Origin: Firmicutes bacterium UBA4795
Lineage (GTDB): Bacteria; Bacillota; Desulfotomaculia; Desulfotomaculales; Nap2-2B
Assembly (NCBI GenBank): GCA_002402825.1
Contig: DHGP01000004.1
Location: 1-64,000, forward strand
Reading direction: 5' to 3'
DNA length: 64,000 nucleotides
Positions 44,549 through 53,583 of this stretch are shown one piece after another. Under the pieces are notes generated by a model. It saw only the letters and a list, made by a program, of their open reading frames with translations. It had not been told where the DNA came from and ran no database searches. Each line of letters starts with the position of its first letter. Position 1 is the stretch's first letter. The position numbers and the translations under genes are program-made.

Positions 44549-45235
44549 ATGATTCATTTTTATCATGTTTCTAAAGTTTACCAAAATGGAGTTAAAGCTT
44601 TAAAAGATGTAACAATGCATATTTCTAAAGGTGATTTTCTTTTTTTGGTTGGCCCAAGTGGGGCAGGGAAAACCACTTTAACTAAGTTATTGTTGCGGGA
44701 AGAACTTCCTACCAAAGGTCAGGTAATTTTTTGCGGTAAAAACGTTGCCCGTTTAAAATCTCAGGAAATTCCCTTATTAAGACGTAAAATCGGGGTGGTT
44801 TTTCAGGACTTCAGGTTGCTTCCTAAAAAAACAGTTTACGAAAACGTAGCTTTTGCTCTAGAGGTTGCTGGCGGTTCGAGACAAATCATCAAAAAAAGAG
44901 TACCGGAAGCTTTGGAGATGGTGGGGCTGGCTGACAAGCAAAAAATGTTTCCTTCCCAGTTGTCCGGGGGGGAACAACAACGGGCCGGAATTGCCCGCGC
45001 TATTGTTAACCGTCCTTTATTGTTAATTACGGACGAACCTACCGGTAATTTAGACCCCAAAACTTCTTGGGAATTGATTTATTTATTACAGGAAATTAAC
45101 CGTCTAGGAACCACCGTTATAATGGCTACCCACGCCTGGGATATTGTAAATGCTTTAAAAAAACGGGTGGTTGCCCTTTCGGGCGGTCAAATGGTCCGGG
45201 ATGAAAAAAGAGGCGCTTATGGCTATGGGGGTTAA
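44549..45235 (+). CDS. ftsE: Cell division ATP-binding protein FtsE
   Basis: The ABC ATPase partner of FtsX controls peptidoglycan hydrolases at division. The 228-aa protein has Walker A GPSGAGKTT, the Q-loop VFQDFRLL, signature LSGGEQQR and Walker B LLITDEPTGNLD. ATG 44549 has GGGAGGG 6 bp upstream; the longer frame from 44507 has no SD. It overlaps ftsX by 17 bp. Confidence 0.95.
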   Translation: MIHFYHVSKVYQNGVKALKDVTMHISKGDFLFLVGPSGAGKTTLTKLLLREELPTKGQVIFCGKNVARLKSQEIPLLRRKIGVVFQDFRLLPKKTVYENVAFALEVAGGSRQIIKKRVPEALEMVGLADKQKMFPSQLSGGEQQRAGIARAIVNRPLLLITDEPTGNLDPKTSWELIYLLQEINRLGTTVIMATHAWDIVNALKKRVVALSGGQMVRDEKRGAYGYGG

Positions 45236-46109
45236 TACCCTAGCCTATTTTTTTAAAGAAACAGCTCGCTCTCTTTTTAGAAACACCTGGCTTTCTTTGG
45301 CGGCTACAGGGACCATTACCGTTTCGCTTTTAATATTAGGCGCCTCTTTACTTTTAGTGATAAATACCAATAGAATTGCGCTTGATTTAGAGCAGAAGCT
45401 TGAAATAAGGGTTTTTTTAGTGCCGAATTTAGCCTCAAATCAGGTAAAACAACTTGAAAAAAGAATTTATCTTGTTCCTGGGGTGGCCAGGGTATCTTTT
45501 GTTTCCAAAGAAAAGGCCATGGAAGACCTGCGCCGTGGTCTGGGGGAACGAAAAGATATTTTAGCCGGGATAAAAAAAAATCCCTTACCTGATGCCTTTC
45601 AGGTAAAAATGGCTCGCTCGGAACAAATAGCCAATGCTGCGGCCCAAATCAGCTCTTTGCCTGGTGTTGAACAAGTGCGTTACGGACAGGGTACGGTAGA
45701 AAAACTGCTGCTGGTAACCCGCTGGATGCGGATAGCCGGGATAATAATTATAGGAGCCTTAATCCTGGCGGCTTTATTCCTTATCTCTTCAATTATTCGT
45801 TTATCGGTATTTGCCCGGCGCCAGGAAATAAGCATTATGAAAGTTTTAGGTGCTACCAATTGGTTTATTCGTACCCCTTTTTTGCTTGAGGGGGTAACTT
45901 TAGGTTTTTTAGGTTCTTTTGTTGCGGTAGTGATCCTTTATTTTAGTTACTGGTCTTTTGTTCAGCAGGTAAGCATGTTTGTGCCTTTTGTTCCTTTGGT
46001 TGCTGATCAGCGCTTGTTATTTAATCTGTTTGGTGGACTAGTTGGATTAGGATTATTAGTTGGTATGGTAGGAAGTTTTTTTTCCGTCCGCAAATATTTA
46101 AAAGTTTAG
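45219..46109 (+). CDS. ftsX: Cell division protein FtsX
   Basis: The 296-aa permease-like protein has an N-terminal cytoplasmic tail, TM1 (about 20-45), an extracellular domain with LEIRVFLVPN and PDAFQVKM, then three C-terminal helices with RQEISIMKVLGATNWFIRTPF. ATG 45219 has AAAGAGG 6 bp upstream and overlaps ftsE. Confidence 0.94.
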   Translation: MAMGVNTLAYFFKETARSLFRNTWLSLAATGTITVSLLILGASLLLVINTNRIALDLEQKLEIRVFLVPNLASNQVKQLEKRIYLVPGVARVSFVSKEKAMEDLRRGLGERKDILAGIKKNPLPDAFQVKMARSEQIANAAAQISSLPGVEQVRYGQGTVEKLLLVTRWMRIAGIIIIGALILAALFLISSIIRLSVFARRQEISIMKVLGATNWFIRTPFLLEGVTLGFLGSFVAVVILYFSYWSFVQQVSMFVPFVPLVADQRLLFNLFGGLVGLGLLVGMVGSFFSVRKYLKV

Positions 46110-46112
46110 GAG

Positions 46113-47255
46113 GTGGTAATAATTAGTAATGTTACCAAAAAGCTAATATTTTTAAGCCTCGTTTTATTCTTTTTTAGTATTTATTTTTTGCACTCAGCTC
46201 AAGGGGCCAGCTTGCAGGAAAGATTAAATGATACCAGACAAAAGATTTTCCACCAAGAAAAGCAGGTCAAAGAAAGCAAAAAAGAAGTAAAGAGTTACGC
46301 CAGCCAAGTGGCCCAGGTGGAAAATAATATTGTGACTGTAGAAGATCAGGTTATAAGCACGCAAAATAAACTTGATCAGGCTTTAATTGCTCTTCAGCTT
46401 ACAGAAAGACAACTTAAAGAAGTAGAAGCTGAACTGGCTTTGAGTACGCGTATTTTGGAACAAAGGCTGCGTAATATTTACGTAGAAGGGCAGGTTAGTT
46501 ATCTTGAGGTAATTTTAGGGGCCGAAGATTTTGGTGATTTTATTATCCGCTACGAATTACTCAAAAAAATATTAGCTGAAGATAGCAAACTAGTTGAAGA
46601 GGTGGCGGCCAAACAACAAGAGGTGGTTCAGAAAAAGGAAGCTTTACAGCAGCAGAGCAGCCACATTGCTAGTTTGCTTCAAGAACAAAAGGCGGCTTAT
46701 CAGGAGCTAGCGCAGCAAAAAACCCGCCAAAAAGCCTTGTTGGCTTCTGCCAGGGAAGAGCTAAGCCGTCATCAAGAGGAATTGGAAGAGTTAGAAGCTC
46801 AGGAAAGGGAAATTTTACGGCAAATTGCCTTGCAGCGAACAAAAAATACTGCACCCCCCCGGGGTAGTGGTGGCTTTGCCTGGCCGGCGCCGTCAGGAAG
46901 CGGTATTTCATCCGGCTTTGGTAACCGCTTGCACCCTATTTTAGGCTATACCCGTTTTCACAGCGGTATTGATATTCCTGCCCCCTCAGGTTCATCGGTG
47001 GTGGCAGTTCAAGATGGTACGGTAATTTATGTTGGTTTTATGAGTGGTTATGGTAATATTATTATGCTTGATCACGGGGGCGGCGTTACCACTCTCTACG
47101 CTCATCTTTCTGCCCAGCTTGTCTCCCAAGGGCAAGAAGTAACTAAAGGTCAGTCAATAGGCTTAGTTGGTAGTACAGGCATGTCTACCGGACCACACTT
47201 GCATTTTGAAGTTAGGGTCAACGGTTCACCAGTTAATCCCACCGGTTATTTATAA
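46113..47255 (+). CDS. FtsX-associated murein hydrolase activator/peptidase (EnvC/PcsB-like, M23)
   Basis: The 380-aa protein has a signal peptide (to about residue 33), a long coiled coil (about 35-245) and an M23/LytM domain (about 255-375). The LytM metal-site motifs [11 protein letters not shown] and GPHLHFEV are intact. It starts right after ftsX and is probably its extracellular partner. GTG 46113 lies inside the SD AGGAGGTGG (46108-46116); by spacing, ATA 46119 or ATT 46122 would be the better start, and no other standard start precedes the signal peptide core. Confidence 0.9.
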   Translation: MVIISNVTKKLIFLSLVLFFFSIYFLHSAQGASLQERLNDTRQKIFHQEKQVKESKKEVKSYASQVAQVENNIVTVEDQVISTQNKLDQALIALQLTERQLKEVEAELALSTRILEQRLRNIYVEGQVSYLEVILGAEDFGDFIIRYELLKKILAEDSKLVEEVAAKQQEVVQKKEALQQQSSHIASLLQEQKAAYQELAQQKTRQKALLASAREELSRHQEELEELEAQEREILRQIALQRTKNTAPPRGSGGFAWPAPSGSGISSGFGNRLHPILGYTRFHSGIDIPAPSGSSVVAVQDGTVIYVGFMSGYGNIIMLDHGGGVTTLYAHLSAQLVSQGQEVTKGQSIGLVGSTGMSTGPHLHFEVRVNGSPVNPTGYL

Positions 47256-48208
47256 GCAAGTTGTAATTTTTTATTAATTAATTTTTCTACGGTAGTAATT
47301 AAATTTTGCGGGGTAAGCCCGTACTTTTCTAATAACTCCTCTGCCTTTCCTGATTCGCCAAATACATCGGGCAGGCCTACCCTTTTTACCGGTACGGGAC
47401 AATATTCACTAGTTACTTCGGCTACTGCACTGCCTAAACCGCCAATAATACTGTGTTCTTCAGCCGTAACCAGGAGCCCTGTTTCTTGGGCTGCTTTGAC
47501 AATTGCCGCCGTATCTAAGGGTTTTAAGGTATGGATATTTAAAACCCTTATTTGTTTCCCTTTCCGGGCTAATTTTTCGGCGGCAATCAAGGCCTGATGA
47601 ACCATGATTCCGGTAGCGATAATGGTTGCGTCGTAGCCCTGGCGCAGCATAACGGCTTTGCCGGGCCGAAAAACAGAATCCTCATGCCGGGGCAAAATAG
47701 GAACACCTGATCTTCCTAGACGAATATACACCGGACCATTAATCTCCATTGCTGCCTGTACGGCTTCCCACGTCTCAAGTGCGTCGACCGGGATGAAAAT
47801 AGTCATGTTAGGCAAGACCCGCATTAAAGCTAAATCTTCCACTGACTGGTGGGAGGCCCCGTCCTCGCCTACTGTAATCCCGGCGTGGCTGGCTCCTATT
47901 TTTACGTTTAAACGGGGATAAGCCACACTGTTTCGTACCTGGTCAAAAGCCCGCCCCGTAGCAAAAACAGCAAAGGTACTGCAGAAAGGAATTTTTCCTG
48001 CTGCCGCCAAACCGGCGGCTGTACCTAACATGTTTTGTTCTGCCACCCCAAAATCAAAAAAACGGTCTGGATAGTGTTTTTTAAAATCAATAGTTTTGGT
48101 AGACTTGGCTAAATCAGCATCTAAAACTACTACATCAGGATTTTTTTGTCCTAAAGCTACCAGGGCCTGCCCGTAAGCTTCTCTGGTAGCTATTTTTTTA
48201 TCATTCAT
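47246..48208 (-). CDS. Transketolase C-terminal subunit
   Basis: The 320-aa protein is the second half of a split transketolase. It has the pyrimidine-binding domain ([35 protein letters not shown]) and C-terminal domain ([17 protein letters not shown] motif). The TPP-binding N-terminal subunit normally lies immediately upstream, but here a heptad repeat and an unrelated gene do. SD is AGGAAGG. Its 3' end overlaps the convergent M23 gene by 10 bp. Confidence 0.92.
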   Translation of the reverse strand: MNDKKIATREAYGQALVALGQKNPDVVVLDADLAKSTKTIDFKKHYPDRFFDFGVAEQNMLGTAAGLAAAGKIPFCSTFAVFATGRAFDQVRNSVAYPRLNVKIGASHAGITVGEDGASHQSVEDLALMRVLPNMTIFIPVDALETWEAVQAAMEINGPVYIRLGRSGVPILPRHEDSVFRPGKAVMLRQGYDATIIATGIMVHQALIAAEKLARKGKQIRVLNIHTLKPLDTAAIVKAAQETGLLVTAEEHSIIGGLGSAVAEVTSEYCPVPVKRVGLPDVFGESGKAEELLEKYGLTPQNLITTVEKLINKKLQLAYK

Positions 48209-48226
48209 AAACTACCTTCCTAACTC

Positions 48227-48303
48227 GAGGTTCGAAATTCGAAATTTGAGGTTCGAAACTGGTTAAAATTATTTTGAACTTCGGACTTCTAATCTTAAAC
48301 CTC
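48227..48303. repeat. Third copy of the heptad-phased inverted repeat
   Basis: The left arm on the plus strand is GAGGTTC, GAAATTC, GAAATTT, GAGGTTC. The right arm on the minus strand is GAGGTTT, AAGATTA, GAAGTCC, GAAGTTC. Four units per arm face each other around an AT-rich loop. It lies just upstream of the SD of the orphan transketolase subunit. Confidence 0.7.
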
Positions 48304-48343
48304 ATTGTTTTTTGTGGCCTTTTTGCGCTAAAAAATAATCACC

Positions 48344-48907
48344 TTAGTCCTTTTCTTCAGCAAAATTATTATTGAACTCTTCTAACATACGGGAAAAAAT
48401 TACTTCAATTCTATTGATGTTTTTTTGGCTCATCTCTAATATATCCTGATAATATAACTCAAGCGTTTTCTTTGAATAAGTGGCCAGTTCACCCCGGGAA
48501 TAGGTCTCCGAAGAAACAATCTGTGGGGTATCCTGCCGGCTGTAAATAGGCCGGGCCGGCGTATATTGCGGAGATTTTGCGGCTAACTCTTCCAGCCACT
48601 TGCATTCAATAGCCACAATTTTGTCTATTAATGAGAGAACCTCTGAATCTGGAGGTGGAATTAAACCTTCCATACGGGCGTACTTTTCGGTCATTAAATT
48701 TCGCTTTACTTTTTTTGCCCCTTGAAGGTCATTTAAATAGCTTTCCAAAGTAGCTTCAGACCAGCTCATAAAATTGCTTGACCTGATAATTTTAAAAGTA
48801 TCTGGTTCTTCCTGACACGATGCCTTTCCTCCCCTATTTTTAACCTTTGAAAACATCTCCCATTCAATTTCTATAATTTTAGTGATTAAGTCTTCCTTCT
48901 TACTCAT
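48344..48907 (-). CDS. DUF4125 family protein
   Basis: The 187-aa soluble protein shows the DUF4125 pattern: IIEIEWEMFSKVKNRGGKAS with C-Q-E-E-P following, SNFMSWSEATLESYLNDL, TEKYARMEG, and a second EW/ECKW element. ATG 48907 is chosen because GGAGG lies 7 bp upstream. It follows rtcB by 17 bp on the same strand. Function unknown. Confidence 0.8.
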   Translation of the reverse strand: MSKKEDLITKIIEIEWEMFSKVKNRGGKASCQEEPDTFKIIRSSNFMSWSEATLESYLNDLQGAKKVKRNLMTEKYARMEGLIPPPDSEVLSLIDKIVAIECKWLEELAAKSPQYTPARPIYSRQDTPQIVSSETYSRGELATYSKKTLELYYQDILEMSQKNINRIEVIFSRMLEEFNNNFAEEKD

Positions 48908-48924
48908 TTTTTTACCTCCTTTTT

Positions 48925-50346
48925 TCAATCTTTACCTTTAATTACGGCTAATGGGTGCATCCGGGCAACTTTTTGGGTAAAACCAAGGGTAACTAACGAA
49001 TTTACCACTTCATCAATATTTTTGTAGGCCAGGGGTGCTTCATCAATTAACTCCCGGTAATTACGGGCATTGTATAACACCTCACCCATGCTTCCGTTAA
49101 ATTGTTCTCTGGTAATTACTTTAGCTGCAGCATTTCGGGAGAGAACCCTTCCTGCTCCGTGGTTTACTGAAAAGAAGGTTTCTTTAGCTAAAGGGGTACC
49201 TACCAACACGTATGAAGCCGTACCCATGCTGCCCGGAATTAAGACCGGATGGCCAGTGTTTAAATAAACAGGCGGATTATCCGGGTGCCCGGCGGGTAAG
49301 GCGCGGGTAGCTCCTTTACGGTGGATTAATACCCGGGTTTTATTATGCTTTTCCCATTTAGCAATGTTATGGGCTACGTCGTACACTATTTTCATCCCCA
49401 GCTTTAGTGGTGTTTCACCTAAAACATCAGTAAAAGCCTTCATCACGTCATGCATAATAATTTGCCGGTTGGAAAAGGCAAAATTTACGGCACAGGCCAT
49501 GGCGGCATAATAATTTTTCCCTTCAGGAGAATTAATGGGTGCGCAAGCCAAACCTTTACTGGATAAGTTTATTTTATATTTTTCGGCTACCGTAAGCAAG
49601 CTTCTGGAGTAATCCGTGCAAATCTGGTGGCCGAAACCGCGGCTGCCTGTATGTATCATTATGGTAAGCTGGCCGGTAAAAAGCCCAAAGGCTTTAGCCA
49701 GCAACTGGTCATATATTTCCACAACCTCCTGAATCTCAATAAAATGATTGCCGCCCCCTAATGTTCCTAACTGTACTGAGCCGCGCTCACAAGCTTTACT
49801 GCTCACCGCGCCTAAGTCAGCGCCTTTTAACCAGCCTCTTTCCTCTATATGTTCTAAGTCTTGTTCGTGGCCATAGCCCTGGGTAATTACCTCTTTTGCC
49901 CCGGTATAAACCACTTGTTCAAAGATGGCCCGGGTTATTCCTTGATGACGGCCTTTGCGACCAATACCGGTAGGAACGTATTCTTCAATTTTTTGCATTA
50001 GTTCCCTTAAAACAGGTTTATTAAAATCACGGGCCAGTAAGCCGGTCCTCACTAAACGAACGCCGCAATTAATATCCATGCCCACGGCCCCGGCCGAAAT
50101 TACCCCCTCCTCGCCAACGGCCATTACTCCTCCTATAGGTAAGCCAAAACCTTCGTGAATATCCGGCATACCCACCACTGGACTTATTACTCCAGGCAAC
50201 TGGGCTGCGTGAGCCAATTGTTCCAAAGCTTTATCTTCGTACAGATTTGATACCAGCGCCGGACTTGCAAATACAACTACTTCTACCCGCATCCCTTCTG
50301 CCCGGGCCAGGCGGTAACGGTTAACGCCATCGGAAATTAACTTCAT
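48925..50346 (-). CDS. rtcB: RNA-splicing ligase RtcB
   Basis: This Mn/GTP-dependent ligase joins RNA 2',3'-cyclic phosphate (or 3'-phosphate) to 5'-OH ends. The 473-aa protein has GMDINCGVRLVRT, GGGNHFIEIQ, HTGSRGFGHQIC and NHGAGRVLSRNAA, the last carrying the guanylylated His. No archease or rtcA gene is adjacent. DUF4125 lies downstream and slipin-nfeD upstream, all on the minus strand, which may indicate a stress-repair set. Confidence 0.95.
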   Translation of the reverse strand: MKLISDGVNRYRLARAEGMRVEVVVFASPALVSNLYEDKALEQLAHAAQLPGVISPVVGMPDIHEGFGLPIGGVMAVGEEGVISAGAVGMDINCGVRLVRTGLLARDFNKPVLRELMQKIEEYVPTGIGRKGRHQGITRAIFEQVVYTGAKEVITQGYGHEQDLEHIEERGWLKGADLGAVSSKACERGSVQLGTLGGGNHFIEIQEVVEIYDQLLAKAFGLFTGQLTIMIHTGSRGFGHQICTDYSRSLLTVAEKYKINLSSKGLACAPINSPEGKNYYAAMACAVNFAFSNRQIIMHDVMKAFTDVLGETPLKLGMKIVYDVAHNIAKWEKHNKTRVLIHRKGATRALPAGHPDNPPVYLNTGHPVLIPGSMGTASYVLVGTPLAKETFFSVNHGAGRVLSRNAAAKVITREQFNGSMGEVLYNARNYRELIDEAPLAYKNIDEVVNSLVTLGFTQKVARMHPLAVIKGKD

Positions 50347-50357
50347 TATCCCTCAAC

Positions 50358-51128
50358 CTACTTTTGAGCTTCGCCTTCTTGTTCTTGAAAAAATTTCAGG
50401 AACGGTTTAATTATATCCAAAGGCAAAGGAAAAACAATAGTACTAGCCTTGTCGGTAGTAATTTCTCTTATTGTTTGCAGGTAGCGAAGCTGTAAGGCGG
50501 CCGGGATTTGAGCAATAATTTTTGCCGCATCGACCAGTTTTTCGGCGGCCTGGTATTCGCCGTCAGCGTGAATTATTTTTGCCCGCTTTTCCCTTTCTGC
50601 TTCCGCCTGCGCGGCCATGGCCCGCTGCATGGTAGGCGGTAGTTCTAAGTCCCGGATTTCAACCAGACTGACTTTAATTCCCCATGATTCTGTACCCTCA
50701 TCAATGGTTTTTTGCAGACGTTGGTTAATTTCCTCTCTTTTCCCCAGAATTTCGTCTAATTGTGACTGTCCCATGATACTGCGCAGGGTAGTTTGGGATA
50801 ACTGGGAAGTAGCGCGAATAAAATCAAGTACGTTGATTACGGAATGAACCGGGTTTACCACCTGAAAATAAACAATGGCGTTTACTTTAATGGTAACGTT
50901 ATCGTTGGTAATAGTTTCCTGAGCGGGAACGTCCATAGTAATTACCCTTAGGTCAACCTTTTGCATACGCTCAATGAAGGGAATTAAAAGTATTAAGCCT
51001 GGTCCCCGCGCTCCCACACAACGACCCAGCCGGAAGATTACCCCCCGTTCATATTCCTGGACAATACGAATGGAAGCAAACAAGAGCATTAGAACAATAA
51101 TCACAATAATAGTCACTAAAATAGGCAT
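50358..51128 (-). CDS. Slipin (SPFH/stomatin family membrane protein)
   Basis: The 256-aa protein has one N-terminal membrane segment (about 2-20), then an SPFH domain with [39 protein letters not shown] and [14 protein letters not shown]. Slipins pair with NfeD proteins, and nfeD lies just upstream. SD is AGGAGG. It ends 11 bp before rtcB. Confidence 0.93.
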   Translation of the reverse strand: MPILVTIIVIIVLMLLFASIRIVQEYERGVIFRLGRCVGARGPGLILLIPFIERMQKVDLRVITMDVPAQETITNDNVTIKVNAIVYFQVVNPVHSVINVLDFIRATSQLSQTTLRSIMGQSQLDEILGKREEINQRLQKTIDEGTESWGIKVSLVEIRDLELPPTMQRAMAAQAEAEREKRAKIIHADGEYQAAEKLVDAAKIIAQIPAALQLRYLQTIREITTDKASTIVFPLPLDIIKPFLKFFQEQEGEAQK

Positions 51129-51151
51129 TTTTAAAACCTCCTAAATTTATT

Positions 51152-51179
51152 GTAGTGGCGTCAAATTTAACACCCCTAC
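51152..51179. repeat. REP-like palindrome
   Basis: On the plus strand GTAGTGGCGTCA, AATT, TAACACCCCTAC: near-perfect 12-bp arms. It shares arm and core sequence with 62167-62196 and 30551-30576. It lies between nfeD and slipin. Confidence 0.6.
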
Positions 51180-51264
51180 GTACTAAGTTTTTACTTGCTT
51201 TTAACGTAACTTTTAACGTAAACAAATAATTATTGATCTCATTTGAACCGCTAATTAGCTTTAG

Positions 51265-52575
51265 TTATTTTTTCTTTACCCGCAGCTTTAAGCCATCCAT
51301 ACCCGTAATGATTACTTCTTCACCCTCATCACACCACCCCTCTTCAGCTATAGCCTGCCAAAGTCCGCCAGCGTAAAGAACAGTTCCTTTAGGCGTAAGA
51401 GGTGTACGCGTAACAGCTACCTGGCCTATAGCTCCTTCTTGTCCTGTTGTTACTCGACGTTTTTGACCCCGTACAATGGCCATAACCAGCAAAAATAAAA
51501 GACCGGTGAACAATATGGTAATCGTAAAAATAAGCCAGGGGCTGACCCTTAAACCTGGTTCACTTCCTGAAAAAAGAAGCAAAGAACCTAACACGAAAGC
51601 CACCAACCCTCCTGTTCCTAATAAGCCGTGACTGACAATAAAAGCTTCAGCAATAAAAAGCCCAAAGGCCAATACCAAAAGCAAAAGGCCAACCCAGTAC
51701 GCTTCAAGAGTTCCCAAGCCATAAAGCCCCAGTAAAAGGCTCAAGCCCCCAATTAAGCCCGGAAAAACAGCCCCCGGATGGTATATTTCTACCATCAAAC
51801 CAAGCATCCCTAAAGTAAATAATAAATAAGCTATTTCCGGATTGCTAAAAGTCAAAAGAAATTTTTCCCGCCAGTTCAGGTCTATTGGGTGCAGGGAAAT
51901 ATTTTTTGTTTTCACGGTTACTTGCTGATCGTTTCTTAGCGTAAAGCTTTTTCCATTTAGTTTGGCCAACAATTCTTCCAAGCTCCGGGCCCGGGCATCA
52001 ATTAAATTTTTTTCTAACGCCTCCTTATCGGAATAAGATTTGCTTTTCTTTACCGTGAGTTCAGCCGCCTGGACGTTTCTCCCCCGCATTTGGGCCAAAG
52101 AGCGAATCCAGGCCGCCGCATCTTCGGTAATTTTTTCCCCGGGAATCTTTGCTTCTTCTTCCGGACCAACGGATACAGGATGAGCGGCCCCAATCCTGCT
52201 TCCCGGGGACATAACAGCATAATGAGAGGCAACCGTAATAAAAGTGCCTGCCGAAGCAGCCCAGCCCCCCTGAGGAAATACAAAAACTACCACTGGAACC
52301 TGAGCACTTAAAATCCGGCTGACAATTTGCTGGGTTGATTGGTAAAGACCACCAGGAGTATTAAGTTTAATGAGGCAAAAAGAAGCGCGGCTTTCTTCCG
52401 CGTAATTGATTCCCCGGTCAAAGTAACTGGCAACCACCGGAACAATTGGTCCATCTACCGTAAGAACTACCACTTCATTTTTTTGGGTTTCTGCTGGCCC
52501 AAAATTAACCGGCCAAGTAAAGCTTAGCAGCAAAATAAAAAGAAAAAAGATTAATTTACGTTTATTTTTTCCCAT
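51265..52575 (-). CDS. NfeD family ClpP-like membrane serine protease
   Basis: The 436-aa protein has a signal sequence (to about 27), a ClpP/crotonase-fold serine protease domain with GGWAASAGTFITVASHYAV (catalytic Ser) and KSKSYSDKEALEKNLID (Lys), several transmembrane helices (about 240-370) and a C-terminal OB-fold NfeD domain. Full-length NfeD1b-type proteins cleave slipin in characterised archaea; the slipin gene follows here. Confidence 0.92.
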   Translation of the reverse strand: MGKNKRKLIFFLFILLLSFTWPVNFGPAETQKNEVVVLTVDGPIVPVVASYFDRGINYAEESRASFCLIKLNTPGGLYQSTQQIVSRILSAQVPVVVFVFPQGGWAASAGTFITVASHYAVMSPGSRIGAAHPVSVGPEEEAKIPGEKITEDAAAWIRSLAQMRGRNVQAAELTVKKSKSYSDKEALEKNLIDARARSLEELLAKLNGKSFTLRNDQQVTVKTKNISLHPIDLNWREKFLLTFSNPEIAYLLFTLGMLGLMVEIYHPGAVFPGLIGGLSLLLGLYGLGTLEAYWVGLLLLVLAFGLFIAEAFIVSHGLLGTGGLVAFVLGSLLLFSGSEPGLRVSPWLIFTITILFTGLLFLLVMAIVRGQKRRVTTGQEGAIGQVAVTRTPLTPKGTVLYAGGLWQAIAEEGWCDEGEEVIITGMDGLKLRVKKK

Positions 52576-52630
52576 TTTTGTTCCTTAATCAAAAATTTCA
52601 GGTTTAAAAACATTTTTTAACCTTTTTCTT

Positions 52631-52658
52631 ATTATACCATAACGTAGCATAGCAGCAA
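52631..52658 (-). promoter_or_regulatory. Promoter of the nfeD operon
   Basis: On the minus strand TTGCTG (52658-52653), 16-bp spacer, TATAAT (52636-52631), about 55 bp before nfeD. 52659-52930 shows nothing further. Confidence 0.6.
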
Positions 52659-52945
52659 GCAAAAGAGAATAGCCGTTCCTTAATAAAAACCGGGAAATAA
52701 ATTCCCTGAGGCAAATAAAGACTGTCGAAAAATCCCCCCTGCTTTTGTTTACCAATAAATAACATGCAATAATATTTGATTATGTTCTAAGGTAAACTAA
52801 CAAAATTAAGAGATTTCTTCTAAAAAAGAAGGAATTATGCCATTCATGTCGAATATTACCTCTAATAAAGAATAATTTTTTGATTGAGAAGCAATGAATA
52901 AAAAAACTAAAAAATACCTCAATTTATTAAGGGAGGCGAAGGGTT

Positions 52946-53467
52946 ACGGGCAAAGTAAAATTACCCCAACTGGTTAAGCTTTTTGCAGGGCTTTTATTTA
53001 CCTCCCTTGATTTTTTAAGCCGGGCCAAAAAAAGATTGGTAAAAGAGTTCGGCCCGGCGGATAAAGAAAGTAAAATAATGGATTTTACTTATACCAGTTA
53101 TTATAATGAAGAAATGGGAGTTGGGATAAAACGACAGTTTATTAGTTTTACCCGACTCATTTTACCTGAACAACTGCCGGGTATTAAACTTTTAACCAAC
53201 AAAATGGAACAGGACCTGGCCTTAGAAGGAAAGCGATTGGTAAATATAGACCCTGGTTATTTAAGTTTAGCCAAGGTGGTACTGGCCACCACCAAGGACT
53301 ATTCTCACCGGCTTTATCTAGGGCAGGGGATTTACGGGGAAGTTACCTTGACTTACGCTAAGGGTAAATTTAGTCCTTTTCCGTGGACTTACCCTGATTA
53401 CCAAACCCAGGCTTACCAACAGTTTTTTAGGGAGATTAGGGAAATTTATAAAAAGCAGTTACCGTAA
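52946..53467 (+). CDS. DUF4416 family protein
   Basis: The protein shows the DUF4416 pattern, with LFAGLLFTSLDFLSRAKKRL, EFGPADKESKIMDFTYTSYY and FISFTRLILP. The first standard start in frame is TTG 53036, but that would remove the conserved opening GKVKLPQLVKLFAG. In-frame ACG 52946 occupies the expected Met position, with GGGAGG (52931-52936) 9 bp upstream; a stop codon lies just before. I annotate from ACG (173 aa, near the family length as I know it). It may be a near-cognate start or a mutated start. Function unknown. Confidence 0.7.
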   Translation, partial: TGKVKLPQLVKLFAGLLFTSLDFLSRAKKRLVKEFGPADKESKIMDFTYTSYYNEEMGVGIKRQFISFTRLILPEQLPGIKLLTNKMEQDLALEGKRLVNIDPGYLSLAKVVLATTKDYSHRLYLGQGIYGEVTLTYAKGKFSPFPWTYPDYQTQAYQQFFREIREIYKKQLP

Positions 53468-53583
53468 ATTAGAGCAGGCTTTCTTAATAAGCTTTCCCAA
53501 AGGCAAAAAGGCAAGCGCTAAACTTGTTTAAATTTAATACTTTTGCCCTGGTATAAAATGAGATGATAATTTCTGGTTTTAGG

